DNA from: Spirochaetaceae bacterium
GTDB lineage: Bacteria; Spirochaetota; Spirochaetia; B11-G9
Length of the DNA stretch: 5,315 nt
NCBI GenBank assembly: GCA_030643345.1
Contig: DAOWMA010000183.1
Span: forward strand, 1-5,315
Reading direction: 5' to 3'
Shown: positions 1 to 5,315 of the stretch, one piece after another
Layout of the letters: each line of letters opens with the position of its first letter
How positions within the stretch are numbered: position 1 is the stretch's first letter
The notes under the pieces: model-generated
What the model was told of the DNA's origin: nothing
Databases searched by the model: none
The model's input: the letters and a program-made list of their open reading frames with translations, nothing else
Translations under genes and position numbers: made by a program

Positions 1-360
1 AGTATTATTAATACCAGTATTACCCAGTCTCTTAGCAGGACGATAATAACTTCTTTAACAACCTTGCTTGCTGTTACAGCTTTGTATGTTTTTGGAACGG
101 GACCAATAAAGGACTTTGCACTGAGTATGATTGTCGGTATTCTTGTTGGAACGTATTCTTCAATATTTATTGCTTCGCCTGTACTTCTTGGATGGGACAA
201 TGTTGCAAAAAAGCGAAAGGCAAAAAAGAGTGGTGTCGGTACCCAGGTACCTGTTGTTACCGATGTGCAGAATGTGGATGGTTCCGGTCCACTGGTAAAA
301 ACAACAGTGATTCCTGAAATGGAGAGAAAGCTGAGAGGGAAACGGAAAAAGAAGAAATAG
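1..360 (+). CDS. secF: SecF, protein translocase subunit (C-terminal part, 5' end outside window)
   Basis: SecF pairs with SecD beside the SecYEG channel and uses the proton gradient to help preproteins finish crossing the inner membrane. The frame is open from base 1, leaving 119 codons of the C-terminal end. The sequence shows the family signature SLSRTIITSLTTL (residues about 10-22), followed by the last two membrane helices (about 14-33 and 38-61). The second helix holds the conserved GTYSSIFIASP, which is diagnostic of SecF. After the helices comes a basic cytoplasmic tail of nearly 55 residues, with Lys/Arg clusters at about 68-75 and at the extreme C-terminus (KRKKKK). SecF is normally the last gene of a yajC-secD-secF cluster, and the terminator just downstream fits that. 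The identity is certain from the motif; the tail is longer and more basic than in many SecF proteins. Confidence 0.95.
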   Translation, partial: SIINTSITQSLSRTIITSLTTLLAVTALYVFGTGPIKDFALSMIVGILVGTYSSIFIASPVLLGWDNVAKKRKAKKSGVGTQVPVVTDVQNVDGSGPLVKTTVIPEMERKLRGKRKKKK

Positions 361-371
361 CTTATAATTCT

Positions 372-403
372 AAAGCCGGCCCTTTGTAAGGGACCGGCTT
401 TTT
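372..403 (+). terminator. Rho-independent terminator after secF
   Basis: The arms AAAGCCGGCCCT (372-383) and AGGGACCGGCTTT (389-401) pair over 12 base pairs with a single bulged A at 393 and a five-base loop. A run of T covers 399-403. It starts 11 bases after the secF stop and ends 22 bases before the next start codon, so it separates the sec operon from the methyltransferase operon. No comparable structure with a T-run is seen elsewhere in the window. Confidence 0.9.
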
Positions 404-425
404 AAATTTTAAATCAGGGAAATTT

Positions 426-1055
426 ATGGACAGTCTGAAATATCTTAGATCATTTATTAATAGGGACTCAGGTATTCTTTTGGATATAGAGAGCAGTAGT
501 CCTGACAGAGATGATATTCAGCCCTCTATTGAAACGGAATTAGGGAAATTCCTTGGTTTAATTATCAGGCTGACAAATGCAAAAAAAGTTCTTGAAATTG
601 GCAGCGGTATAGGTTATTCAACTATATGGCTTGGAGAAGCTGTTAAAGTAACATCCGGTAAAGTCGTAACAATAGATAATCATGAAAGAACTCATAAGGA
701 AGTAATAAAAAATATAAAAGCTGCCGGATTGAATAACTGGGTTGAAATAAAATTAGGTGATGCGGAAGATTTGATTATGGATTTTGAAGATGAATGGGAT
801 ATTGTCTTTCAGGATGGCGGTAAGTATCTTTATCCGGTACTGCATGATAAAATAGTTCGTTTAACAAGGCCTGGAGGACTGATTATTGCAGATGATACCA
901 TGTTTAAAGTAAACACACAGGTTAGAAAAGGGCTTGGAGAATATATGGATGAGTATAACAAAATGGTATTTGCCGATAGCCGATTGTATTCAACTATTCT
1001 GCCGGTTGGCCATGGGATAACAGTCTCCTTAAAGATAGGACCTGATAGTGAGTAA
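426..1055 (+). CDS. SAM-dependent O-methyltransferase, COMT/Methyltransf_3 family (possibly TrmR-like)
   Basis: A class I Rossmann-fold methyltransferase of 209 residues, the usual size for small bacterial COMT-like enzymes. Motif I is VLEIGSGIGYST (residues 55-66). The acidic residue after strand 2 is D84 in VVTIDNHE, and GDAEDL (111-116) is the region that frames the adenine. WDIVFQDGGKYLY (124-136) matches the family's 'DlvFiDadKxxY', and RPGGLIIADDTMF (148-160) matches 'RPGGlivaDNvlw'. The metal ligands of the family (Asp, Asp, Asn) would be D130, D156 and D157, so the Asn is replaced by Asp. The family includes catechol-type O-methyltransferases and TrmR, which methylates 5-hydroxyuridine at the tRNA wobble position. 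A tRNA role would suit a neighbour of thrS, but the substrate cannot be read from sequence. The ATG is preceded by CAGGGA (415-420). The gene overlaps ispH by 8 bases, which suggests translational coupling. Confidence 0.85.
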   Translation: MDSLKYLRSFINRDSGILLDIESSSPDRDDIQPSIETELGKFLGLIIRLTNAKKVLEIGSGIGYSTIWLGEAVKVTSGKVVTIDNHERTHKEVIKNIKAAGLNNWVEIKLGDAEDLIMDFEDEWDIVFQDGGKYLYPVLHDKIVRLTRPGGLIIADDTMFKVNTQVRKGLGEYMDEYNKMVFADSRLYSTILPVGHGITVSLKIGPDSE

Positions 1056-1896
1056 AATAAAAAAAATTGTTCGCTCGAATGTTATGGGTTTTTGTATGGG
1101 GGTAAAAGCTGTCATGCAGAAGGTTGAGGAGCAGGTGGAATTGAATAGCGACACTGATATTTATACTTATGGGCCCCTGATTCATAATCCCCAGGTGATC
1201 GAAAAACTTCAATTGCAAGGTGTCAGTGCCATCGAATCCCCCTTAAAAGGGGATGGGGGAACAATAATTATTAGAGCTCATGGTATTCATCCTGAAAAAA
1301 GAAAGAATTTTGCAGATGCAGGTTATAATGTTGTGGAGGGTACCTGCCCCAGAGTTCTCCGTTCTCAGAAAACTGTCAGCCAGTATAGCCGGAAAGGCTG
1401 GTTTATTGTAATTGTAGGTGATAGGGGGCATGGTGAGGTTAAGGCAATAGTTGGTTGTGCAGATAAGTATGAAGTAATTCTTTCAGCGGCTGAAGCAGAA
1501 GAACTATACCTTCCTGAAAAAACTCTTGTAATTGCCCAGACTACTCTTTCCAAAAGGGAATACAATGAAATATGCAGTATACTGGAAAGAAGAAAGCCTG
1601 ATATTAAAATTATTAAGAGTATATGTCCGGCAACCAGTCAGAGGCAGGATTCTTTGCATGAGCTGACAGCACAGGTTGATGCAATTATAGTTATCGGTGG
1701 AAAGAACAGCGCCAACACCAGGCGGCTTCATTTAAGTGCACTTAAATCCGGAATACCATCATGGCATGTTGAGGATGTCTGTGATCTTCCGGATGATATA
1801 TACGGTTTTGAAACGGTAGGTATAACTGCCGGGGCATCAACACCCGATTGGATGATTGATCGGATAGAAGCTGCACTTTTTCCTATTGACAACTGA
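1048..1896 (+). CDS. ispH: 4-hydroxy-3-methylbut-2-enyl diphosphate reductase (IspH/LytB)
   Basis: IspH is the cytoplasmic iron-sulfur enzyme that reduces HMBPP to IPP and DMAPP in the last step of the MEP isoprenoid pathway. The three cysteines that hold the cluster are present: C16 in GFCMGV, C100 in GTCPRV and C193 in SICPATSQRQ. The substrate-binding residues are also present: H46 (IHNPQV), H78 (RAHG), H128 and E130 (GDRGHGE, where most homologues read HPE), T166 (TTLS), S221 and N223 (GGKNSANT) and S264 (GASTPDW). At 282 residues it is the normal length for a bacterial IspH without an S1-domain fusion. The start is GTG at 1048 with AGGA at 1037-1040, seven bases upstream; starting there leaves the usual short lead to the first cysteine. 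It overlaps the methyltransferase by 8 bases. All key residues are intact, so it should be active, and the organism should use the MEP pathway. Confidence 0.96.
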   Translation: MSKIKKIVRSNVMGFCMGVKAVMQKVEEQVELNSDTDIYTYGPLIHNPQVIEKLQLQGVSAIESPLKGDGGTIIIRAHGIHPEKRKNFADAGYNVVEGTCPRVLRSQKTVSQYSRKGWFIVIVGDRGHGEVKAIVGCADKYEVILSAAEAEELYLPEKTLVIAQTTLSKREYNEICSILERRKPDIKIIKSICPATSQRQDSLHELTAQVDAIIVIGGKNSANTRRLHLSALKSGIPSWHVEDVCDLPDDIYGFETVGITAGASTPDWMIDRIEAALFPIDN

Positions 1897-1914
1897 TATG
1901 TATTTTCGCATTAT
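1886..1914 (+). promoter_or_regulatory. Candidate sigma-70-type promoter for thrS
   Basis: A perfect -35 hexamer TTGACA lies at 1886-1891 over the last codons of ispH. It is followed after exactly 17 bases by CATTAT (1909-1914), which matches the -10 consensus at four of six positions, including the important second and last bases. The predicted start near 1921 would fall on the ribosome-binding site of thrS, giving a leader of only about 11 bases. That is tight, and the -35 match is forced in part by the codons for Ile-Asp-Asn, so this may be chance. Confidence 0.3.
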
Positions 1915-1920
1915 CTACTC

Positions 1921-1928
1921 GGAGGAAA
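1921..1928 (+). promoter_or_regulatory. Strong ribosome-binding site of thrS
   Basis: GGAGGAAA ends three bases before the ATG at 1932, and its GGAGG core is six bases from it. This is the best Shine-Dalgarno sequence in the window. It fixes the start of the short ThrRS, because the same frame has a TGA stop at 1887-1889 and no other start codon between that stop and 1932. Confidence 0.85.
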
Positions 1929-1931
1929 TTA

Positions 1932-3665
1932 ATGGCAGATATTAGCATAGAAAAGATAAGGCATTCCATGGCACATGTGATGGCAGAAGCAGTTACAGGG
2001 TTGATTCCCGGAACAAAGGTAGCTATTGGTCCTTCAATTGATAATGGATTTTACTATGATTTTGACCTTCCCCGCCCTCTGTTAGAGGAGGACCTGGAGG
2101 AAATTACCGTGAGAATGAAGGAAATTATAAACGGTAAGTATGATTTCAGAAAAAGAGTAGTAGCCAGAGACGAAGCACAGAAGATGTTTTCTGATGAAAA
2201 TTATAAATTAGAGCTTTTGCGCGCAATTCCTGAAGATGAGGATGTTTCTCTCTATAGTCAGGGCAATTTTACCGACCTGTGTCGTGGCCCCCATGTTGAA
2301 AATACATCTCAGCTTAATGCAGGAGCTTTCAAGCTCCTTTCTATAGCAGGTGCATACTGGAGGGGAAAAGAGACGAATCCAATGCTGACCAGAATTTATG
2401 GAACAGCATGGAGAAACCCAAAAGAGCTGCGTCTATATCTTAAGCAGAGAGATGAGATGGAGAAAAGGGACCACCGAAAGCTGGGAAAAACCCTTGATCT
2501 CTATTCTACCCATGAGGAGGCCGGTCCCGGATTGATATACTGGCATCCAAAGGGTGCCAGGATAAGGCTGGCGATAGAGGATTACTGGAGGGATGTTCAT
2601 TATCGGAATGGCTATGAACTTCTTTATACACCTCATATAGGTAAAGCCTGGCTTTGGGAAACATCAGGACATCTTGGTTTCTATGATGAAAGTATGTACG
2701 CTCCTATGGAAGTTGATGAAAATGACTACTATATAAAACCCATGAACTGTCCTTTTCATATAATGATCTATAAGACTGATATAAGATCTTATAGAGAACT
2801 GCCCCTGCGTTGGGCAGAACTTGGGACTGTGTATCGCTATGAGAAATCAGGTGCTCTTCATGGTCTGTTTAGAGTGAGAGGATTTACCCAGGATGATGCA
2901 CATATTATCTGCACACCGTCCCAGGTAGAGAATGAGATTCTTGAGGTCCTAAGGTTTTCACTGGATATGTGGAGGGCTTTTGGTTTTACAGATATAAAAG
3001 CTTACTTGTCAACCCAGCCTGAGAAATGTGTAGGTAAAAAGGAAAATTGGGATAAAGCTACACTGTCTCTTGAAAAAGCTATAAAGGCAGAGGGACTTGA
3101 CTATGAAACAGATGAAGGCGGTGGTGCCTTTTATGGACCAAAGATAGATCTTAAGATTAAGGATGCCATTGGACGGGAATGGCAAATGACAACTATTCAG
3201 TTTGATTTCAATCTTCCTGAACGATTTGATATGACTTTTGTTGATAGTGATGGGAAAGAAAAACGTCCTTATATGATACACAGAGCACTTTTAGGATCTA
3301 TTGAACGATTTTTTGGTGTCCTGATTGAACATTACGCAGGGGCTTTCCCTGTTTGGCTCTCTCCTGTTCAGGTAAGGATAATACCTGTTGCTGAAGCATT
3401 TAATACCTTTGGGGATGATATTCTTAAGAAGTTGAAACTGAGCGGTATCAGAGCAGAAATAGATAAATCTGACAGCCGGATGAATGCAAAAATCAGAAAT
3501 GCCCAGAAAGAAAAGATTCCCTATATGATTATTCTTGGGGAAAAAGAGGTGGAGTCGAATTCAGTGTCACTTAGACTCCGGACGGGTGAACAGATAAATG
3601 GTATTCCTGTTGATAAGTTTATTAGTGATACTCTTTTAAAGATAGAGAATAAGGACCTTATTTGA
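1932..3665 (+). CDS. thrS: Threonine--tRNA ligase (ThrRS), form lacking the N-terminal TGS domain
   Basis: This cytoplasmic class II synthetase charges tRNA-Thr and removes mischarged serine. The 577 residues begin directly in the editing domain (about 1-170), with HxxxH at H11/H15 and the CRGPH motif at C117/H121. The catalytic core (about 185-470) holds the zinc ligands C273 (MNCPFH), H324 (DDAHIIC) and H450 (MIHRA). It also holds motif 2 around YRYEKSG to RGFTQDDAH (301-324) and the motif 3 arginine R459 in GSIERF. The anticodon-binding domain follows (about 475-570). Catalytic and zinc residues sit about 61 positions earlier than in E. coli ThrRS, which is the size of the missing TGS domain. 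An in-frame stop at 1887-1889 and the strong GGAGG show that the short form is real and not a wrong start. Editing and aminoacylation residues are intact. There is no T-box leader: only 35 bases separate it from ispH. Confidence 0.97.
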   Translation: MADISIEKIRHSMAHVMAEAVTGLIPGTKVAIGPSIDNGFYYDFDLPRPLLEEDLEEITVRMKEIINGKYDFRKRVVARDEAQKMFSDENYKLELLRAIPEDEDVSLYSQGNFTDLCRGPHVENTSQLNAGAFKLLSIAGAYWRGKETNPMLTRIYGTAWRNPKELRLYLKQRDEMEKRDHRKLGKTLDLYSTHEEAGPGLIYWHPKGARIRLAIEDYWRDVHYRNGYELLYTPHIGKAWLWETSGHLGFYDESMYAPMEVDENDYYIKPMNCPFHIMIYKTDIRSYRELPLRWAELGTVYRYEKSGALHGLFRVRGFTQDDAHIICTPSQVENEILEVLRFSLDMWRAFGFTDIKAYLSTQPEKCVGKKENWDKATLSLEKAIKAEGLDYETDEGGGAFYGPKIDLKIKDAIGREWQMTTIQFDFNLPERFDMTFVDSDGKEKRPYMIHRALLGSIERFFGVLIEHYAGAFPVWLSPVQVRIIPVAEAFNTFGDDILKKLKLSGIRAEIDKSDSRMNAKIRNAQKEKIPYMIILGEKEVESNSVSLRLRTGEQINGIPVDKFISDTLLKIENKDLI

Positions 3666-4393
3666 TCTTCAATATTTACTCATGGATTTTCCCGGCGGCT
3701 GTCTTTGCAGCTGCCGGCTTGAGTAATTTAACTTCCAGTGTTAAGTACAAACGTAACCCTGACAGAGCGGTAAGAAATAGAATAATTTGGTTTTCTTTAA
3801 ATATCTCTTTCTCAATTGGTTTATTAGCAGTATCGGCATTTATTTTTGAATGGTCTGAAGTGGATTGGAGTATTAATCACCTCTGTTTTGCACTGGCAGT
3901 ATTCGCCGCTTTTTATCTGAGCTTTATAATGAAATTCATTATTGGTGTTCCTTTGATTCTTTTCCTTTCAGCTGCAGTTTTCTTTTTTAATATTTATTTA
4001 CAGGATTGGAATCCTGCTTCTTCAGGAGATATTTTGGCAGGTTTTAGAATTTTATCCAATAATCAGAACATAATAATGGCTGAAGTTCATGAAAGAGGAC
4101 AGCCTGTTGTCTTTATTGAAGGAGAGGATTTAAAATTGACTCTGGTTTTTGAATCTTTAATTATCAGCAGATATCTGTTTTTTATAGACTCTGAGAGATA
4201 TTATAAAATGATAACTTCATCATCTGAAGTGGATAAATCCGGATTTCAGGATAGAATAATTACCTGGTTAGCATCAAATACTTGCCTTGTATCCCGATCT
4301 GCTTATAAGATTGATATTGGAGATCGGCCGCTGCTTCATTTGTACAGTATTGAAATTGATGCAGATCAGAAAAATATTTCTATTGGAAATTGA
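3662..4393 (+). CDS. Unrecognised membrane protein: four predicted helices plus a soluble C-terminal domain
   Basis: I do not recognise this protein family. The 243 residues show four hydrophobic stretches, at about 3-21, 41-62, 72-90 and 92-112. A basic loop at 28-40 (KYKRNPDRAVRNR) suggests that the first loop is cytoplasmic. The remaining 130 residues are soluble, without low-complexity sequence or obvious catalytic motifs, and contain a mixed pattern of strands and helices (for example QPVVFIEG at 147-154). With both termini on the same side and the first loop inside, the C-terminal domain would face outward, but this topology is only a rough reading. The start is TTG at 3662, overlapping the thrS stop as TTGA, with AAGGA at 3651-3655 as a plausible ribosome-binding site. 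Codon use resembles its neighbours, so it is probably a genuine operon member and not a recent import. A role in the envelope is a guess from its place before pgsA. Confidence 0.8.
   Translation: MIFNIYSWIFPAAVFAAAGLSNLTSSVKYKRNPDRAVRNRIIWFSLNISFSIGLLAVSAFIFEWSEVDWSINHLCFALAVFAAFYLSFIMKFIIGVPLILFLSAAVFFFNIYLQDWNPASSGDILAGFRILSNNQNIIMAEVHERGQPVVFIEGEDLKLTLVFESLIISRYLFFIDSERYYKMITSSSEVDKSGFQDRIITWLASNTCLVSRSAYKIDIGDRPLLHLYSIEIDADQKNISIGN
3692..3717 (+). other. GC-rich stem-loop at the start of the membrane-protein gene, just after thrS
   Basis: CCGGCGGCTG (3692-3701) and CAGCTGCCGG (3708-3717) form a ten-pair stem with one G-U wobble and a six-base loop. It begins 27 bases after the thrS stop, inside codons 11-19 of the next gene, in otherwise AT-rich DNA. 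No T-run follows, so it is not an intrinsic terminator. It could protect the 3' end of a processed thrS message or slow downstream translation, or it could simply reflect the Ala-rich codons of the first membrane helix. Confidence 0.5.
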
Positions 4394-4716
4394 TTCTATT
4401 GAAGTATTTGCCGAAACATAAGACTATGACTATCACATTTTACAAACAAACAGCAGCATCTACCAGATACTATACAATGCATGATCGACAGGGGGACCTT
4501 TTTTCACCATATACATTTACATCAGTTTGGGGTACCGTGTTACAATCCGGACGTGAGAAGGTCTTTGTTTTTGATTCAAGGAAGGAAATGGATAGAAAAC
4601 TACGTTTCCTTATTAAAAAAAGAATTGAATCAGGATATAAAGTACTCTATAGTTTTTTCAGAGGCAGTACGTATACAGAGATATTTGAATCAATCAAAGA
4701 TATTCAGGCAGGATAG
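4390..4716 (+). CDS. Small WGR-domain protein
   Basis: A 108-residue protein that is almost wholly one WGR-like domain. WGR domains occur in PARP proteins, where they bind DNA ends, and in small bacterial proteins of unknown role. The match is by pattern: RYYTM (26-30), QGDLF (34-38), an aromatic strand ending in WG at W47-G48 followed by T49 where the namesake Arg is expected, then REKVFVFDS (55-63). A basic helix (KKR at 76-78) and SGYK (81-84) complete the typical 'K...GY' ending. The final 20 residues lie outside the domain. No signal peptide is seen, so it is probably cytoplasmic. The start is uncertain. TTG at 4390 overlaps the preceding stop by four bases but has only a weak GGAAA nearby. 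ATG at 4426 would give 96 residues, keep the domain whole, and also lacks a clear ribosome-binding site. Assignment to WGR is from memory of the family pattern. Confidence 0.75.
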   Translation: MILLKYLPKHKTMTITFYKQTAASTRYYTMHDRQGDLFSPYTFTSVWGTVLQSGREKVFVFDSRKEMDRKLRFLIKKRIESGYKVLYSFFRGSTYTEIFESIKDIQAG

Positions 4717-4727
4717 GTGAATGATAA

Positions 4728-4733
4728 AAGGGG
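4728..4733 (+). promoter_or_regulatory. Ribosome-binding site that decides between three tandem ATG codons of pgsA
   Basis: AAGGGG lies directly before three consecutive ATG codons at 4734, 4737 and 4740. Its AAGG core is two bases from the first, five from the second and eight from the third. The third, and less strongly the second, has workable spacing, so the first ATG is unlikely to be the main start. Confidence 0.5.
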
Positions 4734-4739
4734 ATGATG

Positions 4740-5306
4740 ATGACTTTACCAAATAAAATTACTGTTGCACGTATTGTTTTAGCGCCATTATTTTTTATTA
4801 GTTATTTTCTACCCCTCTGGACAGGCAGGCTTAATGGGGTTTCTGCATATTTAATACTGATTATTTTTGCGGGTATAGAAATATCAGATTTTCTGGATGG
4901 GTATCTGGCCCGTAAACATGACTTTGTGATTGATCTTGGTAAGGTAATGGACCCTTTTGCTGATGTATTGAGCAGGGTTACTTACTTTCTTTGTTTTGCC
5001 TTCACCGGGCTTATGCCCTTATGGGTTTTTCTTATAATAATTTACCGTGAACTGGCTATAACTTTTCTAAGAATGATGATGATGGGGAAAGGTATTGTTG
5101 TTGCAGCATCTCTATGGGGTAAGCTTAAGGCCATTACCTATGCAGTTTCCGGCGTTTTAGGTGTGTTCTATGTTAGTTTTGAAAGGCTTGGACTTTTTTT
5201 AGTGATTTTAAAGCCTTTAAGAATAAGTCTTGTTATAGTTTTCTATCTTTCTGCATTTGCTTCAGTGACATCTTTTTTAGTGTACTTGAAAGCTGCAAAA
5301 AAATAG
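4740..5306 (+). CDS. pgsA: CDP-alcohol phosphatidyltransferase, probably phosphatidylglycerophosphate synthase (PgsA)
   Basis: An inner-membrane enzyme that transfers a phosphatidyl group from CDP-diacylglycerol to an alcohol; for PgsA this is glycerol 3-phosphate, the committed step to phosphatidylglycerol and cardiolipin. From the third ATG it has 188 residues, the usual PgsA size. The CDP-alcohol signature is complete, with exact spacing: D50, D53, G54, A57, R58, G67, D71 and D75. PgsA-like features are the N-terminal LPNKIT (3-8), YREL (102-105) with LR (110-111), and GKLK (127-130) after VAAS. The usual Thr after GKLK and the following Gln are Ala and Tyr here, so another acceptor is not excluded. 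Hydrophobic helices lie at about 8-25, 35-50, 80-108, 131-146 and 160-183. I chose ATG 4740 over 4734 and 4737 for ribosome-binding-site spacing. A 17-base gap separates it from the WGR gene. Nine bases follow its stop in the window, with no feature seen. Confidence 0.85.
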   Translation: MTLPNKITVARIVLAPLFFISYFLPLWTGRLNGVSAYLILIIFAGIEISDFLDGYLARKHDFVIDLGKVMDPFADVLSRVTYFLCFAFTGLMPLWVFLIIIYRELAITFLRMMMMGKGIVVAASLWGKLKAITYAVSGVLGVFYVSFERLGLFLVILKPLRISLVIVFYLSAFASVTSFLVYLKAAKK

Positions 5307-5315
5307 TAAAAGCTG

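Noticed and set aside
994..1218. Open reading frame on the - strand across the methyltransferase/ispH junction
   Set aside because: It lies antisense to two well-supported genes and has no family resemblance, so it is a shadow frame. The other - strand frames opposite ispH and thrS were dismissed for the same reason.
1897..1931. Possible T-box or other riboswitch leader before thrS
   Set aside because: The gap is only 35 bases and has no stem structure or terminator; a T-box needs far more leader sequence.
2321..2338. Eight-base perfect inverted repeat AGGAGCTT-TC-AAGCTCCT inside thrS
   Set aside because: It lies in well-conserved coding sequence with normal codons (GAFKLL) and only a three-base T-run follows; a chance palindrome is the simpler reading.
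4481..4720. Alternative + strand frame of 79 codons overlapping the WGR gene
   Set aside because: The overlapping frame encodes a recognisable WGR pattern, while this one shows no domain pattern and lacks a good ribosome-binding site.
5068..5085. ATG repeat tract in pgsA, similar to the tandem ATGs at its start
   Set aside because: It encodes a Met run (RMMMMGKG) in a helix region and is too short to be called a repeat element.
1..5315. CRISPR array, insertion sequence, defence or phage genes
   Set aside because: No spaced direct repeats, transposase motifs or terminal inverted repeats are visible; nearly all the DNA is accounted for by housekeeping-type genes.

Overview
All six genes and the one gene fragment in this window lie on the + strand. 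The DNA is AT-rich by eye, and the only sizeable non-coding gap is about 65 bases. It looks like a bacterial chromosomal core region. The best clue to the organism is the threonyl-tRNA synthetase, which has no N-terminal TGS domain. From memory, spirochaete ThrRS enzymes are short in this way. An AT-rich spirochaete (Spirochaetales-like) would also suit the mix of GTG and TTG starts, but this placement is an inference and could not be tested here.

Layout: (1) 1-360 is the C-terminal end of SecF, the Sec translocon accessory protein. (2) 372-403 is a strong Rho-independent terminator that closes the sec operon. (3) 426-5306 is a tightly packed run of six genes: a small COMT-like O-methyltransferase, ispH (last step of the MEP isoprenoid pathway), thrS (threonyl-tRNA synthetase), an unrecognised four-helix membrane protein, a small WGR-domain protein, and a pgsA-like CDP-alcohol phosphatidyltransferase. 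Junctions are overlaps of 8, 4 and 4 bases or gaps of 17-35 bases, with no terminator between genes, so this is probably one operon or a chain of overlapping transcripts.

How the genes relate: IspH supplies isoprenoid precursors and PgsA makes phosphatidylglycerol phosphate, so both feed the cell envelope. ThrS serves translation, and the methyltransferase could be a tRNA-modifying enzyme of the TrmR type. The least understood part is 3662-4716, where an orphan membrane protein and a WGR-domain protein are coupled between thrS and pgsA, each starting at a TTG that overlaps the preceding stop codon. That pair, plus a GC-rich stem-loop just after thrS, is the most worthwhile target. I see no CRISPR array, mobile element, tRNA, rRNA or phage gene, and no clear evidence of a wholly new system.
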